In this document: one piece after another, positions 63,665-64,000 of the stretch
How the letters are laid out: the number at the start of each line of letters is the position of its first letter
Numbering within the stretch: position 1 is the first letter of the stretch
NCBI RefSeq assembly: GCF_000381545.1
Contig: NZ_KB906684.1
Location: forward strand, 1-64,000
Length of the DNA: 64,000 nt
Source: Rhodonellum psychrophilum GCM71 = DSM 17998
GTDB taxonomy: Bacteria; Bacteroidota; Bacteroidia; Cytophagales; Cyclobacteriaceae
Direction of reading: 5' to 3'
Translations under genes and position numbers: made by a program
The notes under the pieces: generated by a model
Databases searched by the model: none
What the model saw: only the letters and a program-made list of their open reading frames with translations
What the model was told of the DNA's origin: nothing

Positions 63665-64000
63665 GATTTTTTGGGAAGGAGGTGTTGGTAAATACTGATT
63701 TCCGAACCCTTTATTATAGTCGCTCCAACTGCCTTTTTATAAAAATCAGCTGGTCCGACTCCACCGATGATGGCGTAGGCATAGCCCATTTCTTTCATGG
63801 ATAGAAGGCTTTTTACCAAAAGCACTTCCCCAATGCCTTGGCCTCTAAAGAATTCCGATGTCCCCATGGGGCCAAAAAAATTCCTGGAGCTGGTTTCATA
63901 GCAAGCGAAACCCAAGATTTCACCCTCTTTTTGAGCAATAAAACAGGTAGGTGGCATGTTGGAAAAAGCAACTTCCACCTCATTCGACCAATACTGACCA
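63661..64000 (-). CDS. GNAT-family N-acetyltransferase (5' partial)
   Basis: The frame is open to the right window edge; the GTG at 63978 is internal and the real start lies outside. The visible ~112 residues hold the GNAT core: IAQKEGEILGFACYE, then GTSEFFRGQGIGEVLLVKSL, which is the acetyl-CoA loop of Q/RxxGxG/A type, and YAYAIIGGVGPADFYKKAVG, the usual 'aFYek.GF' strand. Acetyl transfer to an unknown amine. Overlaps the AmpG-like gene as ATGA, so both are in one operon with nagZ possibly included. Confidence 0.82.
   Translation of the reverse strand, partial: GQYWSNEVEVAFSNMPPTCFIAQKEGEILGFACYETSSRNFFGPMGTSEFFRGQGIGEVLLVKSLLSMKEMGYAYAIIGGVGPADFYKKAVGATIIKGSEISIYQHLLPKKS

Overview
The window looks like a chromosomal segment of a marine or freshwater Bacteroidota, most likely order Cytophagales (Cyclobacteriaceae-like). 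The supporting signs are two SusC/SusD outer-membrane uptake pairs, a type IX secretion (T9SS) C-terminal sorting domain, the gliding lipoprotein GldH, TAnnTTTG-type -7 promoter boxes and scarce Shine-Dalgarno sites. The genus call is inference. I saw no rRNA, tRNA or CRISPR array.

Left half (1-30 kb): a surface/exopolysaccharide region on AT-rich DNA. It opens with a multi-Ig T9SS-secreted protein cut by the window edge, a secreted polysaccharide-lyase-like protein with an Ig tail, and a GT14-type glycosyltransferase. After a decayed IS3-type element comes a tight plus-strand cassette: Wzx flippase, Wzy-like polymerase, one GT2, two GT4 glycosyltransferases and an AsnB-type amidotransferase. 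Facing it on the minus strand are Gfo/Idh oxidoreductase, an aldo/keto-reductase-like protein, Wza-like export lipoprotein, Wzc-like co-polymerase/tyrosine kinase and a DUF354 protein. Two paralogous initiating sugar-phosphate transferases (22.1 and 28.9 kb) bracket a mobile segment in which two broken, directly repeated IS4-family copies flank a ChbG-type carbohydrate deacetylase gene, followed by a SAF-domain oxidoreductase. Together these genes fit a Wzx/Wzy-dependent polymer: lipid-linked initiation, glycosyl additions, flipping, polymerisation, Wzc/Wza export, and possible trimming by the lyase-like and deacetylase proteins.

Middle (30-42 kb): two SusC/SusD pairs on the minus strand separated by gcvT and a ComB-family phosphatase. 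No glycoside hydrolase or regulator sits beside them.

Right half (42-64 kb): housekeeping genes of higher GC content. These are an IscA/HesB-type Fe-S carrier, methylmalonyl-CoA epimerase, a small outer-membrane protein, ThiL, RlmD, an SDR, a 1319-residue SF1 helicase with a possible degraded nuclease tail, the recQ-purD-ricT-gldH run, KpsF and ManC (sugar-nucleotide supply), a DUF4136 lipoprotein, and a NagZ/AmpG-like pair for peptidoglycan recycling with a partial GNAT gene.

The most unusual signal is a family of seven short non-coding intergenic elements (168-226 bp) with AACCCG...CGGGTT imperfect inverted ends and a conserved core, almost all between convergent genes. One touches both flanking stop codons. 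They look like a MITE- or REP-like family that may serve as bidirectional 3' ends. I do not recognise it as a described family.
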